DNA of 64,000 bases, taken from positions 6,603,501 to 6,667,500 of the forward strand of contig CM076153.1 in the NCBI GenBank assembly GCA_038025085.1, written 5' to 3'. The position numbers were made by a program, and so were the translations under genes. Positions 51,130 to 62,045 of the stretch are shown here, piece by piece. Numbering within the stretch: position 1 is the first letter of the stretch; each line of letters opens with the position of its first letter. This stretch comes from Tetragonia tetragonoides. Lineage: Eukaryota; Streptophyta; Magnoliopsida; Caryophyllales; Aizoaceae. The notes under the pieces were generated by a model. It made no database searches and was not told the origin of the DNA. It was given only the letters and a program-made list of their open reading frames with translations.

Positions 51130-51951
51130 GTTAGTTTTAAGGTCTGAGAAATGGGTAGTTTTTAGAATTTTGTTATGTGGGGTGACTGTCAAGTGGGTAG
51201 CTTACTACAGGGGCAATCTATTCGTGCTTGAGTTGAATTGGTATGTTCTCATCTTGATCAAGGGGTTTTTCTTGGTTCTGTTCTTTTATGTGGGCAATTT
51301 GGGGTTGGCGTAATAGAAGCCTTTTCAGAATTGAATGGAGGGGCTGATTGATGAGGTTCAGTATGTAATGAAACTTATGAAAGAGATGGACGAATCAAGA
51401 GCTGTTAAAGTGGGGTGACCAATTCGTCGACCTGTTAAGTGGAAGGCACCCATGGGTGTTGACGGTGGAAAGGTTGGTGGTGAAGCCGTGAAGGGTCAAG
51501 TATTGGAGTGATTTGCAGGGGTCCTAATGGTAATTTGTTTGTGGAGCTACTTACAATTTCATGGAAGATTGGTAGGTGCTGTTGGTGGAAGCAACAGCTG
51601 TATTTCTCGGTTTGCAATTATCCCATTCTTATCAGTTTGATGATATTATTGTGGAGATGGACAATTTTGCTGTTTTTAATGCTTTAAAAGCAATGTCGTA
51701 CTGGGTTTACTATGTTAGATTTGCTGGTAGAAGATACTCTATTTTAGAGTTTATTTCCTGTTTTCATAGTGTGTCTTGGTCATCTGCGCGTAGCAAGGGT
51801 AACTCGGATGCTCATGCCCATGTTCTCCCTTGGGATGTAGGTTGTCGTCTATGGGAGTCTCATTTTCCTTTTGCTTGTTGATGTAGTCCTTGACGCAAAC
51901 TTATGTTCTATTAATATGAGCTGATTGCCGCTCTTATGATAAAAAAAAACA
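51130..51951 (+). pseudogene. LINE fragment with RNase H-like remnant and poly(A)
   Basis: Broken frames carry EMEGLIDEVQYVMKLMKEM, PIRRPVKWKAPMGVDGG and CRGPNGNL. Then at 51576-51881 comes VEATAVFLGLQLSHSYQFDD with IIVEMDNFAVFNAL, the RVT_3 RNase H-like domain of plant LINEs. The 3' end ATGAGCTGATTGCCGCTCTT is followed by an A-rich tail near 51942, typical of these elements. It is inserted in the presumed 5' intron of the B3 gene. Confidence 0.8.
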
Positions 51952-52103
51952 AAAATTTGTACTTGAATTTGATTATTTCTAGTTCCCTTTTTAATTTTAT
52001 TTAAAGTATTTTTGTAGATGGGTATGGTTTGTTGGTAGTCTTCAGATCCTTATTTGCAATGCAATTACATTCTCTGCATTTTTCAAATACTGTGATTGTA
52101 GAA

Positions 52104-53876
52104 ATGTCAACTTGTGAACGCTGTTGCATTTTGGAGAAGCAGAAGTATTGGCATGATTTCCCTCCCACAATGCACCGTTTCTTCACGATCTTAGTCTTGG
52201 GCAATTATGAGCAGCACCTGGTAAATTAATTAAAGAAATATTTACGGTTTTTGGTTGAGTAATAATTAATTACTTGGTGATCATTTAGTCATTTTCTTTT
52301 TTCACTCTCTTGTTTAAGAGGATTCCTGGGCTGTTCGTGAATTGTTATCGGGGCAAGTTATCGAGATGGTGTACACTTGAAGGGATGAGTGGAGAGACAT
52401 GGAGGGTGAAGATTAGAATGGCAACCGAGGCCAAGGATGCTTTCTTCTCAGATGGGTGGTCACAGTTCGTGTGTGATCATGGTCTCAAGGCCACAGATTG
52501 CTTGGTCTTTTCTTATGCTGGTAATTCCACTTTCAACGTTTCCATCTTTAGTGGTACTACAGGGTGCGAGGCCGAAGGCTCCCATTTTGCCAAAAACTCG
52601 AGTTCGTCCTCAAGTATGCCTTGTAGAAGTACTCTGCATGTGTCAGATGATGATGACGAAGAATCTACATATGACATGTCTGGAGAGGGGGAAGAAAAGG
52701 AAGAGGACGATGAAGAGGAAGGGGACGAGGAAGAGGAAGAGGAGCAGAAGCCGATTTGTCGTATTAGGTCAAGTACTTCTCGAGGTACGATACTGTCACA
52801 CACACTAAACTGCAATTTTCTTCCCTGTCCATGATGATACCAAATTACCAATTCTAGAGCGCCTTCTACTGCTAAGATGATAGGGTTCTATTCCACTTTG
52901 GAAGGTTTTCTAAATGTGGTTTTGCAATGCCATATATATACATACTTCTCTAAAGATCCTATTATATCCTAATGAAAATGCTTTCAAGAAATGCTAACTT
53001 GTTAATCATGGACATAGAGGAATACACCTCAAGTCAAAATAACGAAATGATGCATTAAACACGATTCTCAAGGTGAGGTTCCCTATTAAATTGAGTAGTC
53101 CTGTTACTTCTAATTGCCACACCTACTAAAGTACTAACTATGTCATACCAAATAAGCGTTATTTTTCAATTGTTTACAATCTATTAAAATTTGGATGTGT
53201 CATTGCTATGCAGAATACATATGTAATATGTTAACACACACTGCTTGATTCTTCGTATGCAGCTGTGTACTATGTGTCCATTAGAAGACAGGTGACTAAG
53301 CAAGAGATACAAAGAACATATGACTTGGCTGATCGTTACGTGTCTATGAATGAACAAACAGGAGTGCCTACCGTCGCAATTACAATGCTGCCCTCACATG
53401 TTTACAACGGCTTTCATTTTGTATGTTTTTGTTTTCACCTGTGCTCTTTAATTTCCTTTTTATGGAATAGTAATTTACTTTACAGTTTACATGAGCTTTA
53501 TTTCAACTGTACGGTGTCAATAATGTCAATTATTAATGTGACTGATGAGTTTGGTTGATTTTGGGTGTAGACCATCCCAAAGGTTTGGGCAGTGGAGCAC
53601 ATGCTTCATAGGGATCATAATGTTGAGTTGCGTGTCCAAGGAGCTGAGAAGCTTAGGTGGGTGGTAGGATGCAGGTGGAATGGATCAAATCAGTGCAAAC
53701 TCATACCAAATTGGCCCAAGTTCGTGCTTGATAACAACCTGGAGGAACACGATGTTTGTGTGTTCGAGTTGGTTCAGAAGTGGAAGCGGGGTAAAGGAAA
53801 TCCTCTCTTCTATGTGCACATCTATCGTGTTGTTAACAAACCAGTTCCATTAACTGTGAAAAGGTATAGCAAGTAG
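52104..53876 (+). CDS. B3 domain (REM-type) DNA-binding protein, two B3 domains
   Basis: Four exons, 52104-52220, 52319-52784, 53263-53420 and 53571-53876, join in frame to 1047 nt (348 residues). The first B3 domain spans about residues 20-117 (HRFFTILVLGNYEQHL then RIPGLFVNCYRGKLS, WRVKI, GWSQFVCDHGLKATDCLVF). A Ser-rich and then strongly acidic linker covers about 130-182. The second B3 domain runs about 228-341 (TVAITMLPSHVYNGFHF then TIPKVWAVEHM, RWVVGCRW, WPKFVLDNNLEEHDVCVFEL). The start MSTCERC is typical of REM proteins; an in-frame upstream ATG at 52059 is an alternative. REM proteins are nuclear, plant-specific and often active in meristems or reproductive tissue. The target here is unknown. 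Confidence 0.88.
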
Positions 53877-54887
53877 TGCGAAGGTTGGTAACATCTGAGG
53901 TGTATGGCAAAACTTGAAGGAGTGGGTGCTTGGAAAAACTGCCCTAATTTTAGGCACTTTTAAGTCAGAATACAATGTTTTCCTTATCCTTCTTTCCTTT
54001 CCCCCTTACCCCCACTTTTCTCTTACTGCTTTGGATATTTGTTTATTATTAGGTAGTCCTCCAGGCCATGGAGCTAGTGCTTACTGCTTAGTCTTCTCAA
54101 CTGAACTTGGCAAGCTGACTGCATTTGTCATTTCTTGTGCTATGTCATTGAGTAAAGTATCTGATCTTAGTATGAATAAATGCTGTCCAGATTCTATGCT
54201 CTTATTTGCTGATTATCATTGGATGAACTGCATTTAGGGAAGTGAAAGTCCAGATACTATGAGCTGATAAGTTTCACTTCAATTAGTTCTCAGCTAATAA
54301 GCATCTGACTGACAGTAACAAGTCTATTTTCATGCATTCTTCTTCCATTTTCTGTAGTGCCATTTACCATTACTTCCCTTCCCATGCTGCATTAAATCGA
54401 TATTGATACTTATTAGGTATCATATGTCTACTATTTCCCCTTTACTTTCTTCATCCTCCGAATGTGAGCGTGTCATGGCTGGTGAACTTGGTACTGGCAC
54501 ATGTGATGTTCAGGATAAAAATTCATGTTCATATAAATCTAGGAATTGAAAGATTCAAGATAAATTCCCAAGTCATGATGTTAGTTTAGGAATTCTTGGT
54601 AAATTGTAGAAACTAAGTTTCTTTATCAAAGTATTCTCTTAAGAACAACTGTCCGGTTTCAGTGTCTTTGTTCTGTTTTTATCAAATTACTGCTTCATTC
54701 CCTGCATTCTGTGTCTTTTTCTGTTGGACTGCAGGGGTCTAGCAAATCCCATTGTAGAATTGTGTCCTGCATTATCGTGTGCTTTACATATTAAGATCAT
54801 TTTTACTGTACATACCAAAATTCACTGGTAATTGGCAAACCTTGCAGCTATGGAGGCCGGGCTTAGGACTTGATGACCAATTTACAA

Positions 54888-54973
54888 ACATACGCCATGT
54901 AGGATCAGACTAAGGTAAGGAAATCTAATTGATTTTCCAAACTTACTTTAGTTCGATCCTACATGGCGTATAT
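54888..54973 (+). repeat. Near-perfect hairpin with about 38-nt arms
   Basis: ATACGCCATGTAGGATC (54890-54906) is exactly complementary to 54955-54971. Pairing continues inward through ACTAA(G/A)GTAAG and GAAA(A)TC with few mismatches to a loop of about five bases (TAATT). It could be a minimal fold-back MITE or a young small-RNA hairpin. Confidence 0.75.
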
Positions 54974-54981
54974 GACAATTT

Positions 54982-55125
54982 TAAATATTAGTTTATCGCC
55001 TATGGTGAGTCAAATGCATACATGGAGTGACGATGATCCACGTGTGTGAGCGCTAAATATTAGTTTATCGCCTATGGTGAGTCAAATGCATACATGGAGT
55101 GACGATGATCCACGTGTGTGAGCGC
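54982..55125. repeat. Perfect 72-bp tandem duplication
   Basis: 54982-55053 and 55054-55125 are identical as far as I can read (unit TAAATATTAG...GTGTGAGCGC). The first copy starts 9 bp after the 54.9-kb hairpin. Confidence 0.9.
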
Positions 55126-56372
55126 AAGTACACAGTTTCCTTTTTTTTTTTGTGTCTTCTCGACCTTGGATGGTAGGTAGCCTAGACTTACAGATGCTTA
55201 GCATGTAAGAAAATCAATTTGGTCCATGGTATAGTTAAGGAAAGGAAACATTTAACCTTTTGGCTCAAGATCAGTCCATTTTCCCCCTTAAGAGAAGATT
55301 TTTCAAAAAAAAGTAAATGATTATTAGACTTACGCAACCATGTAATATATATACTATGCACGTAACTAGGTTGCTTTAATGCGCACTAATCAATCAGTAG
55401 AAGCAGATCCAGCCTTCATGAAGGTGCACTCACTCAATTTTATAGGACTGCTAGTCTTCGTGTGGTCTGATTAAAAACCTTTTGATAAAGGTAAGTCAGT
55501 CATGAGTGTACAATGATCTCTCTTTCACTTTGCCTTTTTTAAAGATGTTTGACCTGCAATGCATTCAGTGTTCTTACTTGTTACCCTCACTTTGCTTCAT
55601 GTCTCTGAATTTATTGACACATTTGGTTAGTCTTTACAAGGTTAAGGATCATTTTGATTACCTTGTGATCTTTATATTTGTCATACTTTATTTGGGAAAA
55701 TCAATTCTTTTGTAGGAGGGAACAAACTCAAATTTTATTATTACCAAGTTTATAAATAGTGAAAAACTTTTATATTTTATGGGCAAAGATCAGGTCCGAT
55801 TCTCACTGTCGCCATTTCCAAGTTTACCGTTAAAAAAAAAAAAGCAAAAGAGGTTAATAGACCTCCTCGATTTTATACCGAATAGGATTTCAAAAATGGT
55901 TGGGATAAAATAGCAGAAAGATTATGTAATTAAGCAACTTTCCGGTTGAATTCAGTTTCACTTAACTATTTTAGTGTTAAACTCTAATGTGCTATTGTTG
56001 TTGTTAGAAAAGTCGGTGGTAACATTTACCTTCCAAAAACAAAAGAACGACTATTATGTGAACTGGCGATAGATCAAACTCATTTGTTTTCCCACTTCAA
56101 AACCCTAAATTAAATGCGAGTAGAATAAAATCAGATCAATATTCAAACATGTCCCAACAAACAGAATATAAAATCGATTCTCTTTTATTTGTGGATTCAG
56201 AATCCCTTTCTAACACAAAACTCGATCCCCAACAACATCCAATTACAAACATTCTTGAAATCTGAATCATTCTCTTGCTTCACTTTTCCCAAATCCAAAA
56301 GTGTTGGGATCATTTCTAAACATTTTCAGCCATTAAACAAAACCCGCCCATTTGACAGCATTCAAAAAAGCA

Positions 56373-56374
<2 letters not shown>

Positions 56375-56406
<32 letters not shown>
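56375..56406. repeat. (CT)n microsatellite in callose synthase leader region
   Basis: About 15 CT units occur on the plus strand, 340 bp upstream of the callose synthase start codon. They are probably in the promoter or leader. Confidence 0.8.
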
Positions 56407-56408
<2 letters not shown>

Positions 56409-56741
56409 CCCACCTTTCCACTTCAAACAGTGTTTAACAAAATTTCCAAGTTCCTTCATTATACCAAAAAGGATCAAAGCAAAATTATTATACCCACAAT
56501 AAAGCAAAAGTTCATACACTATCACCAAAAGAAATCACACCAAAAAGCAGCAAAAGCTATAGCCAAAGCCAAAATCAACCACGTTAAGGAAAGCCCAAGT
56601 AATTTAACAAAGAAAAAGTTAAAATAAACTAATGTGTTACATGAATGTGCTACATCTACATATATATTCAAGACCCATGTCCTGTTTTTGCCTCTGTTTG
56701 CTCTTTTCCCATTTGGGTTTTTCTATGCATCTCTCAAAAAT

Positions 56742-59700
56742 ATGTCTTCTGAAATTGTTCTTACAGAGCCTATACAAGAGATCACCGATGAAAGGGAAAG
56801 AGAGAGGGAGGTTCCTAGGCGACCGAGTTATACGAGGTCCATTACTTATGGACGTGCTACTCCTTATTTGCCTGAGCCTTTTGATAGTGAGAGGTTGCCT
56901 GTCACTTTGGCTTCGGGTATTCGAAGGTTTCTTCGTGTTGCTAACCAGATTGAAATCGAAGAGCCTCGTGTTGCTTATCTATGTATGTTGTTGTTTTGAT
57001 CAATTTGGTAATTAGTTTAGTTATTGGTGTAATTAGTGCATAGGTTGTCATATGAAGGACTAATATAGGATGTATTTGGTTAATGAATGAAATGTTTTGA
57101 TGGCCGAGTTAGTGAGTTAGTTAACTAATTAGTGTTGCATATTGTTTATGAAATGTGGTACTTATAAGTTAAAAGTGTTCATAAGTCATAGTAAACTTTA
57201 CTAGAGGACATTGCTTTGTGCCATACATGTCTAAAGAAAGTGTTTCTATAGGCGAAATCAATATTCCGGAATGAAATCTTATCTTGGAATATTCTTTTTA
57301 CAAAATACATGGATGATATTGATGCTGCCTTGTTTATGGAAATTTGGATGATGGATTTGAATTGTGTCATAGCCTAACAAAAAATTGTGAATAGGGGACT
57401 AACAATGTCTGATCCAAGAATTCTGCTAACTATTTGACATCAGAAGGAACTGCTATCTAGGGAGAATTGGGTCTGACTGTCAGAATATTAGTGATGTATG
57501 TGAAGTGTGGTTGTCAAATATGGTGCTTTTGTTTGGATAATATGTTCATGTATTGAGGATTCCTGGGCAGGTCGTTTCCATGCTTTTGAGAGGGCACATA
57601 ACATGGACAAAAATTCAGCTGGACGTGGTGTTCGGCAGTTTAAAACCGCATTGCTTCAGAGACTTGAACAGGTAATATAAGTCATGAATATCTCAACTCT
57701 CAAGCATCATGGTATTTCCTGTAGAAACTACTCCTCCATCCCTGAAGAAAACTTGTGCAACATAAGCTGGATGATTGTGGTTGTGTTCAGAACTTCAGAT
57801 CACCAACCTGGATTTGAAGCCTTGAAGGAATGCTCATGTGTGCAACCACAATCACTTATTTGGGCATTGAGTATTGCAAGTGAAAATAGTTACTTGTAGG
57901 ATTGGAATTGTGTGCGCAAAGGATATAACAATGTAGTTATGTAAAAGTTGCCTTAGAATTTGAATTCATTTGGAGCATACCAGCCTGTGTTTGATTGGTG
58001 CTGTTGGAAAGGTTGCTGTTTGGTAATATTATATCAATCAAATGTCAAACATTGTTAGTTTTAGTAGAGTGCAATACTTTCCACTTTCAGCAGAGTGATT
58101 GGCCTTGGAGTTCACCCTTCGTACTATGTTAGTTTCAGCTAGAATATAGCAGTTGCATGATTGGCCTTTGCAAGTTAGCATTAACCCTATGCTCAGTTCT
58201 TATTCAGTGTTGACGTTTTCTACTTATGGTTCTGTATCCTAAGTTACTCTCTGCATTCTTTGACTATTAGGATATGGATGAGAGTATTGCAAGACGGAAG
58301 GAAAAGAGCGATATTCGTGAACTAAGACGTGTTTATAATGGATATAAAGATTATATCGTTAGACATACTGGAACTGATGACTTTGCCAACAGGTAAGTGA
58401 TTTACAAATTGCTGAACATTTTATCGAGGCTGAGTATTAGTCTATTAATGATTGTTATTAGGTAAATTTAGTTTGACGTTCGATTTAAATTTTTGCAGAG
58501 AGAAGTTGATAAATGCACGTGCAATTGCTTCCGTTCTGTATGAAGTATTAAATGCAGTTACAAATGCAACTGGTCGTCAGGTTGTCTTCTGCTTTGCAAA
58601 CTTAATCTAGCTCCTTCAGGGTTGTGTGATACTCAGATATATTGCTAACATCTTTTATTGTCTTTTGCATTTGTATCCTTTTCTCCACTTGTCTGCAACA
58701 GGCCCTTGGTGATAGAGGTTCGATTGATAATGCAGCATACAATATCTTGCCACTGGGTGGTGGTGGTGGCGTTCATCAGCCTATCATGCAACTGCCTGAG
58801 GTTTGTTATTGGTCTTCGAATTGATTCATATCAAAGTTCTATCTTTATAAGACACTAGAGCTGTTTGTAGTGCCTCTGAGATATTAGTTTTCTTCCATAT
58901 TATGTCTGTATATGATGTATTACCAGTATGCTCTGCTCCTCCACAAAGTTTCAAGGCATGAGTTAGGAGAACATAGCTTTGTTATTAAGCAGAAAATCTG
59001 GTGCAGATCAAAGCTGCAGTTGCAGCTGTACGCAATATTCGTGGCTTACCCTTCATGGAAGACTTCAAGAAGCTCAAGGCTTCAAGGGCTTCCTTTGACA
59101 TATTTGACTGGCTAGAGTTCTGCTTCGGATTTCAGGTACTTAACCTTATGCTATACACTGTTTATCTGTAATTCACCATAAGTAATGTTATGACTGGTGT
59201 GTTTGGCAGATGTTATAGCCTCTAATTTCCAATTTGAGCATTTCTGGTTATCCTACGTCTAAAACATTGTAATTATCCTGCACACTTCAGACAGGAAATG
59301 TCGCCAATCAAAGGGAGAATCTAATTCTACTTCTTGCCAACACTCACATCCGGCAAAGCCATAAGCACACCTCAGTGCTGCAGGTATTTATCGCACTATC
59401 TTTTCATGTAAGAGTTCTATTTTCACTGAGGATAGAGCCAATATTGTCTCTTCATATGAAGTTGTCAGATGCAGCAGTGGATGGGCTGATGAGGAAGTTT
59501 TTCAAAAATTATACAAAGTGGTGCAAGTTCTTAGGTAGAAAGAGCAGCATCCGGTGAGTTCAATACCCAAAGATATTCTTACCATAGTTGTTGCATCACA
59601 CATTATATTCAGCAATGTTGACATCTTACTATCGAAGGTGTAAGAACCAAACCCATGAGATCAATGGTTCTTGAGTTGGACTCGTAGGACTCAGTCAGGG

Positions 59701-60444
59701 CACCGAAACATGTCTAAATGCTGTAAAGTATCCAAGAAACGCGAAGCGGCTTGGTGTATTGATCATGCTAGGAGATAAAATGTCTTCACTTTCATTCCTT
59801 TCACCTGCACTGTTGACACTGTTGCACTACAAGTATGAGCTTTGCTAATTGCACTTGGCTGGTCAGTTCCCCTGGTTCATCTGAAGAGATGATTTTTTTT
59901 GACTAAAACAATATTTGGCATCATTCAAGATTGAACCAATAACTGGTTCGTGCAGTTCAACTGTTGAACAGATGAACTGTTGGTAAACTATTTACTTTCA
60001 GTTACGTTTCATTTTTCTTTCCTGAACAGTTGGCTCCCATTTGTTCACATCATGAGTTGCTAATTTGCTATGATGTAAGCATATTTTTGAGTTTGCATCA
60101 CATCATTTCCCCCTTTAAATCCATTATAATTTCATTCTTAAGCAACTTACGCGTCATATTCGAGTACTATCGCTTTTTGAGTTTTATTTGTATCATCTTC
60201 TTCACGATGAGTTGCGTACTAGCATTCTCTCAGACTTGTGATAGATCTCAGTTTTCTAGCTTTCAACATCTTACTGTTCTAGGCAGAGGCGCTAAAAGGA
60301 GTTATTTCTCTGTGTAGGTTGCCATATGTGAAACAGGAAGCCCAACAGTATAAACTGTTATACATAGCGATGTATCTTCTAATATGGGGAGAGGCTGCAA
60401 ACTTACGTTTACTACCAGAATGTCTTTGTTACATATATCACCAT
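56742..60444 (+). pseudogene. Callose synthase 8-like gene, N-terminal part only
   Basis: Nine exons join in frame to 1086 nt (362 residues): 56742-56982, 57571-57671, 58271-58392, 58499-58580, 58702-58800, 59007-59135, 59291-59383, 59462-59553, 60318-60444. All have GT-AG borders. The order of motifs is EPFDSERLPVTLASGIRRFL, CRFHAFERAHNMDKNSAGRG, VRQFKTALLQRLEQ, EKLINARAIASVLYEVL, YNILPL, IKAAVAAVRNIRGLPF, WLEFCFGFQTGNVANQRENL, FFKNYTKWCKFLGRK and LLIWGEAANLRLLPECLCYI. This matches the vta1-like/FKS1-dom1 cytosolic N-terminus of CalS8 (GSL4) as I recall it. A full enzyme has about 1,900-2,000 residues. The transmembrane and glucan synthase parts are absent; no exon follows the donor at 60445 before the next gene. 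It cannot make callose as it stands. Whether it is transcribed is unknown. Confidence 0.88.
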
Positions 60445-60449
60445 GTAAG

Positions 60450-62000
60450 TAGAATCGAATCCTTTACTTTCTAAAGTGGCACAAAGAGTTCTCATATTAC
60501 ATGAAGTTACCCTTTTACTTTACTATCCTTCTTTTTTCTTACAAAAGATTAGCTCTTTAGGAATAACTTAAGAAGAGGGAGAGTACTGCAGTCTGCAGCC
60601 AATAGCTCTGTAGGAACTTAAGTGCCAGTATATGCTTTCATTTTCTACCTATAAAATTGAAGACTTTGTACTCTTGATAGCATGTGTTAGCTTCTGTTTT
60701 CTTAAAGAAGAAAACTCAACTGAACTGAACTCTGATCGACATGTAGATGATATGATAAAAAAGAAAATTTTGCTCTTTTGGTCCACTGAACTTGAGTTGT
60801 TCTTTTTGCCAAGCAAAAAAAACTTGAGTTGTTCTTTTTATTCACTCATGAATGTCCCTTACGGCCTTGCCTGTCTAAAGCAGCTAGAGAAATGTTCACG
60901 CAAATAATTTCTTCCAGTAAAGTCCCATCAGAATTAGTTTTGACTTGTCCATCTAGAAGAAATGTTCACGCAAATAATTTCTTCCAGTAAAGTCCCATCA
61001 GAATTAGTTTTGACTTGTCCATCTAGAGCAAGTTTAGATTAAAAATAAGATCTCGTGTGAGACCAACTCACAGAAAATTGGAATCACTATTTGAGACACT
61101 ATTTAGAAATATAGGGTTCTTCCACTAAAAAGTGACAATCCTCTTACCAAAAGTTATGATGAAATTGTTCTACCATAAGATTGCTTTAAACAAGTTTTTG
61201 TGATCCATCGGATAAAAAAAGGTATTTTCTTCTAGTTTTTGTGGATCTTGCCTAATTATTGCATTTGTATTTGTTTCCATCTTCTCATAGGTTTCCTAGA
61301 AAAATGCAACACTTCATTGTAAAATCGATTAACATCAAATAGAAAAAATAAACAATAAAACAATAGTTTTTCACAAAAGACACATCCATTTGATATTTTA
61401 TCCAATCATAGGTACGTACCAACCACATCTTAATACAGTACTTTATCGTATAATCCTTAAAAATGCACAACGAATAATTAATACTCCTAACTTAAACCCT
61501 CTGGGTTGGTAACTTCGTATCAACTATCAACAATAAACCTCAATTTTAATTAGCAGACTAACAATTAAAAAAACTTATCTAAATAAACTCAGAATCTTTC
61601 TAAAATTTCTACCATGTGACAGTATTCGGTGTCTTGATTTTGTTTGTAAGTACCAACATTAGCCTAAGAAAACCCGCCATGACACAGCACATTTGTCCCG
61701 GTAGATTATTAGTCACGGGTGTAAATACTCTATTGCGGTGATTAGTAAAAACTAAAAAAGCGATGAAAGCCATGGCATAATAAACATGATTTCTATAATT
61801 AAGTCTTTGTCTTTTTCGACCAACAAAACTAACCGTTGTAGCAAAAAGTACCACCACTTGTCACTCAACTTATCTCTTGTGTGGCATTTTCCTTCTAACA
61901 GTAATATACTCCACCATCACCATTAATTCCTTTTCATTACTTATTACCTTTCACTCTCTCTCCTCTCTTTCTCTCTCCTCACTGAAAAAAAACCTGCAAT
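60450..62000. other. Breakpoint region after truncated callose synthase
   Basis: After the exon ending at 60444 I find no further callose synthase exon. The sequence has a 70-bp tandem duplication and MITE-like AT-rich DNA, and from about 61.9 kb the CT-rich leader of the receptor kinase. Confidence 0.5.
60890..61027. repeat. 70-bp tandem duplication
   Basis: AAATGTTCACGCAAATAATT...GTCCATCTAGA occurs at 60890-60957 and again at 60960-61027, apparently identical. It is about 450 bp past the last callose synthase exon. Confidence 0.9.
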
Positions 62001-62045
62001 TCATTTCCGCCATTAATAAACAACCTTATTAGCTTATTATTGCAA

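Larger units (their letters stand above)
53900..56300. other. Intergenic stretch with hairpin and tandem repeat
   Basis: No gene is recognised. It holds the 3' flank of the B3 gene, the 54888-54973 hairpin and the 72-bp tandem duplication. From about 56.2 kb it becomes the presumed leader region of the callose synthase gene, with a (CT)n run. Confidence 0.4.
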
